Shown here one piece after another: positions 58,879 to 64,000 of a stretch of DNA of 64,000 nucleotides (position 1 is the stretch's first letter; each line of letters starts with the position of its first letter). Under the pieces are notes generated by a model. It was not told where the DNA came from. It ran no database searches and saw only the letters and a program-made list of their open reading frames with translations. The stretch spans positions 2,852,001 to 2,916,000 of the forward strand of contig NZ_CP108106.1 of the NCBI RefSeq assembly GCF_041435195.1. The letters run 5' to 3'. The position numbers were made by a program, and so were the translations under genes. Source of the DNA: Streptomyces sp. NBC_00224 (GTDB taxonomy: Bacteria > Actinomycetota > Actinomycetes > Streptomycetales > Streptomycetaceae).

Positions 58879-59316
58879 TCACGGCGCGAGCACGGCCCCG
58901 AACGGTAGATTCCGGACAACTGAGAAGGCCAGCAGCACCGCCCCGATGCCCCACCAGTGGGCGTCCTTGAGGTCGACACGGAAGGGCAGCCCGCGCGTGG
59001 CGCGGACGGCCCAGACCACCCAGAGGGCCGCGAAGAGCACATAACCGGCCACCGCGAGCGCGTTGGCCCCGATGGCCGCGCCGAAGTCGCCGGTGACGAA
59101 GTCGTGGGCGCTGCGCAGACCGCCGCAGCCGGGGCAGTAGATCCCGGTGAGCCGCAGCAGCGGGCAGACGGGGTAGTGGCCGGGCTCGTTCGGGTCGACC
59201 GCGCCCACGTACGCGAAGGCGGCGGCGACCCCGGCGAGGGTGCCCAGCGGCACGAGCAGCCGGCGCGCCGCGGGGAAGGCCGTCGGGGCGGGCGTCGGGG
59301 TCGGGGTGGCGTCCAC
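58879..59316 (-). CDS. DUF2752 membrane protein
   Basis: 145-residue membrane protein with three or four helices. The DUF2752 motif [18 protein letters not shown] follows the first helix and has a conserved Cys pair. GTG 59316 is chosen for its GGGGAC site; 7 codons earlier is another GTG. It sits in the conserved trp-cluster position; function unknown. Confidence 0.85.
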   Translation of the reverse strand: MDATPTPTPAPTAFPAARRLLVPLGTLAGVAAAFAYVGAVDPNEPGHYPVCPLLRLTGIYCPGCGGLRSAHDFVTGDFGAAIGANALAVAGYVLFAALWVVWAVRATRGLPFRVDLKDAHWWGIGAVLLAFSVVRNLPFGAVLAP

Positions 59317-59389
59317 GCGGTGATTGTCCCCGTTCACGCGGAGAGGCGCAGCCCCAGGGGGCCGCGCCTCATCTGCGTACAGCGTTGTC

Positions 59390-59662
59390 TCAGCGGGCCT
59401 CGGCGAGGCGGGCGCGGGACTTGGCGCCGGCGTCCTCACGGGCCGCGGCCATCTCGGCCGACTCCTTGGGAGCGCCGAGGCCGGCCATCTTCATGACGCC
59501 GCCGACGACGCCACCGAGGAGAGTGAGCGCCGTACCGGCCCAGAAGCCGATCGGGTTGGCGGCGACGATGAAGACCGAGGCCGCGCAAAAGCCGATGAAG
59601 GAGATGATGACACCGGTCCAGGCGGCCGGGGTGTGTCCGTGGCCGCCGCTGCTGCCCGCCAT
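59390..59662 (-). CDS. HGxxPAAW-family small membrane protein
   Basis: 90-residue protein with HGHTPAAWTGVIISFIGF (the family signature) and two transmembrane segments separated by NPIGF. The C-terminal tail is charged (KESAEMAAAREDAGAKS). GAGGAGC precedes the ATG. Function unknown; always seen in the actinobacterial trp region. Confidence 0.85.
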   Translation of the reverse strand: MAGSSGGHGHTPAAWTGVIISFIGFCAASVFIVAANPIGFWAGTALTLLGGVVGGVMKMAGLGAPKESAEMAAAREDAGAKSRARLAEAR

Positions 59663-59793
59663 GAGTTGCTCCTCGTTGGTGAATCTCTGGGTCGCGGAGT
59701 CGGCCGCTCAGTCCGGGGACGCCGACCGCTCACCGACCATTGTCGCCCACCCGCGCACGTGCCCCGAGCCTGGGGTCGCCGCCGTGGGGCAGC

Positions 59794-60444
59794 TCACACT
59801 CCGGTCGGGTCCTCGCCCCGGTCCAGGGCCTTCCACAGCTCCTCGGGCCGGTCCGGGTCCTTGACCGGGCGGGGCTTGCGGGCCCGGGGGCTGCCGTCGC
59901 GCTCGTAGCGCCCGCCCATCGCGGGCCAGGCGGCGCCGAACCGCAGCGCGAGCAGCCCGGCGACCAGGAGCAGCAGGCCGCCCGCGAAGGTGACGTAGGG
60001 CCAGGCGGTGTGGGTGAGGCCGCCGATGGTCGCGGCGGCGTCGCCGCTGGTCCTGGCGGCCTTCTCGTCCAGCGCGGAGCTGTCGTCGGCGCCGAGGAAG
60101 GCGGCGAGCGCGGCTCCGGCGCCGCTCAGCGCGAGCAGCCCGGAGACCAGGAGCCGGCCGGCCCGGCGGACCGCGAAGACCGCCACGAGCGCGGCGAGCC
60201 CGACTATCGCGAGCGCGGCGGGCACGCCCGTCACGTTCTGCCCGGTGGCGCGCAGCGGCACGGAGCCGCCCCCGACCGCGGCATGGCCCTCGGCCCAGAT
60301 CTGCCCGGAGGCGAGCAGGACCACGGCGGCTCCGACGGCTGCGAAGAGCAGGGCGGCGGCGAGGGCGCGGCGACCGCCGCCACGGGCGGGCGACGCGGAT
60401 TCGGCACGCGACTGGGGTTCGGGAACGGCACTCACGTACTCCAC
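59794..60444 (-). CDS. Trp-operon-associated membrane protein (TIGR02234 family)
   Basis: 216-residue protein with four transmembrane segments and the SGQIWAEG and THTAWPY motifs, typical of the family found beside trp genes in actinobacteria. GTG 60444 is used; GTG 60435, with GGAG upstream, is an alternative. A function in tryptophan biosynthesis is inferred only from position. Confidence 0.87.
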   Translation of the reverse strand: MEYVSAVPEPQSRAESASPARGGGRRALAAALLFAAVGAAVVLLASGQIWAEGHAAVGGGSVPLRATGQNVTGVPAALAIVGLAALVAVFAVRRAGRLLVSGLLALSGAGAALAAFLGADDSSALDEKAARTSGDAAATIGGLTHTAWPYVTFAGGLLLLVAGLLALRFGAAWPAMGGRYERDGSPRARKPRPVKDPDRPEELWKALDRGEDPTGV

Positions 60445-60518
60445 TATCGCCTGCGCGGCGGTGATCTTGTCAGCCGGGGGCGTGTTATGGCGCGAAATCT
60501 ATCGGCGAGAAGTTCGGC

Positions 60519-60562
60519 TGCGGACCGGTGGGAACTGCGCGAGCGACCCAGCACGGTCCGCA
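60519..60562 (-). terminator. hairpin after trpE with degenerate repeat
   Basis: 9-base perfect arms TGCGGACCG (60519-60527) and CGGTCCGCA (60554-60562) flank GGGAACTGCGCGAG, a relic of the dispersed-repeat arm. It is 25 bases past the trpE stop. Confidence 0.55.
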
Positions 60563-60586
60563 GGGCGACGCACTTGCCGCGGAGCA

Positions 60587-62071
<1,485 letters not shown>

Positions 62072-62080
62072 GGCGAGACC

Positions 62081-62437
62081 CTACTGAGCGGGGGCGGGCA
62101 GCAGGACGTCGGCGTCGAAGCATGTCCGATCCCCGGTGTGGCAGGCGGCGCCGACCTGATCGACCTTGACGAGGAGGGTGTCCCCGTCACAGTCCAACGC
62201 GACGGACTTCACCTGCTGGAAATGCCCGGAAGTGTCGCCCTTGACCCAGTACTCGTTCCGGCTGCGCGACCAGTAGGTGCAACGGCCGGTGGTCAGGGTG
62301 CGGTGCAGGGCCTCGTCGTCCATCCAGCCGAGCATGAGCACCTCGCCGGTGTCGTACTGCTGGGCGATGGCCGGGACCAGTCCATCGGCGGTCCGCTTGA
62401 GGCGGGCGGCGACGGCGGGGTCGAGAGTGCTGGTCAT
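62081..62437 (-). CDS. hisI: phosphoribosyl-AMP cyclohydrolase
   Basis: 118-residue histidine-pathway enzyme. Metal/zinc residues lie in [26 protein letters not shown], and [17 protein letters not shown] and [18 protein letters not shown] form the active site. Its ATG is divergent from the TIGR03085 gene with an 82-base shared region. Confidence 0.97.
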   Translation of the reverse strand: MTSTLDPAVAARLKRTADGLVPAIAQQYDTGEVLMLGWMDDEALHRTLTTGRCTYWSRSRNEYWVKGDTSGHFQQVKSVALDCDGDTLLVKVDQVGAACHTGDRTCFDADVLLPAPAQ

Positions 62438-62519
62438 GGCCCCATTGTGCCGTGGCGCGGGGGCGCTCCGGCGGTGCGTCCACTGGGCGGACGTGGGCGC
62501 GGGTCGTACGCTGGCCCCC

Positions 62520-63152
62520 ATGTCGACCCATGCCAAGCGTGAACGGCTCCTGCTCGCCGACCTGTTGGAGGCGGCGGGCCCGGAGGCCCCGACCCTCTGC
62601 GACAGCTGGACGGCGCGCGACCTCGCCGCCCACCTGGTGGTCCGCGAGCGCCGCCTCGACGCGGCCGGCGGGATAATCCTCGGCGCGCTGAAGTCCCGTC
62701 TCGACCGGGTGCAGGCGGAGTTCGCCGCGAAGCCGTACGAGGAGCTGGTCCAGCTCTTCCGTACGGGGCCGCCGAAGTACTCGCCGTACAACCTCAAGCA
62801 GGTCGACGAGGGGGCGAACGCGATCGAGTTCTACGTCCACGGCGAGGACGTCCGCCGCGCCCAGCCCGACTGGACGCCGCGCCCGGTCGACCCGGTCTTC
62901 GCGGACGTCCTCTGGTCCCGCCTGGAGAGGATGGCCCGCCTGATGGGCCGCCGCTCCCCCGTGGGCCTGGTCCTGCGCCGCCCCGACGGCCAGACGGCGG
63001 TGGCGCGGCGGGGCACCCCCGTGGTGACGGTCACGGGCGAACCGGGCGAACTGGCCCTGTTCGTGTCGGGGCGCCAGGGGGCGGCGGATGTGCAGGTGGA
63101 GGGGGAGAAGGACGCGGCGGCGCGGGCGCTGGAGGCGAAGCTGGGGGTTTGA
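62520..63152 (+). CDS. TIGR03085 family (DinB-like) metal-binding protein
   Basis: 210-residue protein with the mycothiol maleylpyruvate isomerase/DinB fold. [19 protein letters not shown] and [17 protein letters not shown] carry His residues for metal binding. Function unknown; perhaps a mycothiol-dependent transferase. No ribosome-binding site precedes the ATG. TACGCT at 62507-62512 implies a leaderless transcript. Confidence 0.85.
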   Translation: MSTHAKRERLLLADLLEAAGPEAPTLCDSWTARDLAAHLVVRERRLDAAGGIILGALKSRLDRVQAEFAAKPYEELVQLFRTGPPKYSPYNLKQVDEGANAIEFYVHGEDVRRAQPDWTPRPVDPVFADVLWSRLERMARLMGRRSPVGLVLRRPDGQTAVARRGTPVVTVTGEPGELALFVSGRQGAADVQVEGEKDAAARALEAKLGV

Positions 63153-63181
63153 TCCCCCGTTCGTCTGCGGGCCGGTGGGGG

Positions 63182-63241
63182 TTGCTCGCGCAGTTCCCCG
63201 CGCCCCTAGGGGGTTAGGGGCGCGGGGAACTGCGCGACCAG
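63182..63241. repeat. dispersed inverted repeat, copy 5
   Basis: Arms 63182-63207 and 63216-63241, one mismatch, between the convergent TIGR03085 and hisF genes (29 and 67 bases past their stops). It has an 8-base loop only, the shortest of the copies. Confidence 0.9.
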
Positions 63242-63263
63242 CCACAGACGGCCCGCAGACGAA

Positions 63264-63303
63264 CACCCACCGCCGGAGGCTTTCGGGAAGGGGCGGGGTG
63301 GGG
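63264..63303 (+). repeat. GC-rich 38-bp repeat, intergenic copy
   Basis: CACCCACCGCCGGAGGCTTT then CGGGAAGGGGCGGGGTGGGG, the same unit as 46211-46252 and 49162-49200. It ends 5 bases before the hisF stop. Confidence 0.75.
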
Positions 63304-63308
63304 AAAAA

Positions 63309-64000
63309 TCAGCGCACCGGGTGGCCCGCCTCGCGCAGCGCGGTCTTTACGTCCCCGATCCGCAGGTCCCCGAAGTGGAACACCGACGCTGCCAGGACCG
63401 CGTCCGCACCCGCCGCCACCGCCGGAGCGAAGTCGGCGAGACGGCCCGCCCCGCCCGAGGCGATCACCGGCACGGTGACGTGGCGGCGGACCGCCGAGAT
63501 CATCGGGACGTCGTACCCGTCCTTCGTCCCGTCCGCGTCCATGGAGTTCAGCAGGATCTCCCCCGCCCCCAGCTCCGCCGCCCGGTGCGCCCACTCCACC
63601 GCGTCGATGCCGGTGCCCCGGCGCCCGCCGTGCGTGGTCACCTCGAAGGAGCCGGATTCGGTACGGCGGGCGTCGACCGACAGGACGAGCACCTGGCGCC
63701 CGAACCGCTCCGCGATCTCGCGGATCAGCTCGGGGCGCTCGATCGCCGCCGTGTTGACGCCCACCTTGTCCGCCCCGGCCCGCAGCAGCTTGTCCACGTC
63801 GTCCGTCGAGCGGACCCCGCCGCCCACTGTCAGCGGGATGAAGACCTGCTCGGCGGTGCGCCGCACCACGTCGTACGTCGTCTCGCGGTTGCCCGAGGAC
63901 GCGGTGATGTCCAGGAACGTCAGCTCGTCCGCGCCCTCGGCGTCGTACAGCTTGGCCATCTCGACCGGGTCGCCCGCGTCGCGCAGGTTCTGGAAGTTGA
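63309..64000 (-). CDS. hisF: imidazole glycerol phosphate synthase subunit HisF, 5' partial
   Basis: The C-terminal 230 residues of the cyclase that forms IGP and AICAR with His[25 protein letters not shown] and GGAGRLADF are the two phosphate-binding loops, and FLDITASS carries the catalytic Asp region. Frame continues past base 64000 ([19 protein letters not shown]), so the N-terminus lies outside the window. Confidence 0.97.
   Translation of the reverse strand, partial: NFQNLRDAGDPVEMAKLYDAEGADELTFLDITASSGNRETTYDVVRRTAEQVFIPLTVGGGVRSTDDVDKLLRAGADKVGVNTAAIERPELIREIAERFGRQVLVLSVDARRTESGSFEVTTHGGRRGTGIDAVEWAHRAAELGAGEILLNSMDADGTKDGYDVPMISAVRRHVTVPVIASGGAGRLADFAPAVAAGADAVLAASVFHFGDLRIGDVKTALREAGHPVR

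Overview
The window is high-GC DNA with the codon bias, GTG starts, 4-base stop/start overlaps and gene content of a Streptomyces chromosome. Supporting markers are a secreted RNase Sa-type enzyme, the tiny trpM gene between trpC and trpB, a streptomycete-type trypsin, and a dispersed inverted repeat common in streptomycete intergenic regions. From memory, the right half (gltBD, VIT-family gene, ADP-ribosylglycohydrolases, lgt, trpABMC, trpE, hisI, hisF) follows the order of the S. coelicolor core chromosome. I could not run a comparison.

Layout. 1-9400: secreted and catabolic enzymes: a GH35 beta-galactosidase cut by the window edge, an orphan neocarzinostatin-like secreted protein, a GH101 endo-alpha-N-acetylgalactosaminidase, a two-component system, a trypsin and a zinc-metalloprotease-like protein. 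9690-15190: an ABC importer (binding protein, two permeases, ATPase) with a HAD phosphatase and a GntR/UTRA regulator, preceded by a tandem operator. 15223-16278: secreted guanyl RNase and a MarR regulator. 16305-28688: a steroid C/D-ring (HIP) catabolic locus resembling the M. tuberculosis KstR2 regulon: two SDRs, echA20, ipdA, ipdB, ipdC, then fadA6, a KstR2-like TetR, an ipdF-like SDR and two acyl-CoA dehydrogenases. Near-identical 14-bp palindromes lie in both divergent promoter regions, and a csp/DEAD-box helicase pair splits the locus. 28685-30827: an unassigned trio (vWA protein, helical-repeat protein, 72-residue protein). 30890-37509: a candidate extracellular polysaccharide locus (GH113-like lipoprotein, DUF2334 deacetylase, small membrane protein, GT2 synthase, UDP-GlcNAc 2-epimerase, secreted lectin-like protein). 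37641-43665: gltBD with GlnR-like boxes upstream. 44089-44820: VIT-family transporter. 45063-53224: a tightly coupled operon of four divergent ADP-ribosylglycohydrolase paralogues, a ribokinase, a class III CoA-transferase and a CitE-like lyase. 53381-62437, minus strand: lgt, a DsbA-like protein and the trp genes with hisI. 62520-63152: a TIGR03085-like protein. 63309 to the end: hisF, cut by the window edge.

Two repeat families pepper the gaps. One has about 26-bp arms and always sits just 3' of genes, so it looks like a bidirectional terminator. The other is a GC-rich unit of about 40 bp that has entered coding sequence: it encodes linkers in two ADP-ribosylglycohydrolases and the C-terminus of ipdC. 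No tRNA, rRNA, CRISPR array, integrase or insertion sequence was seen.
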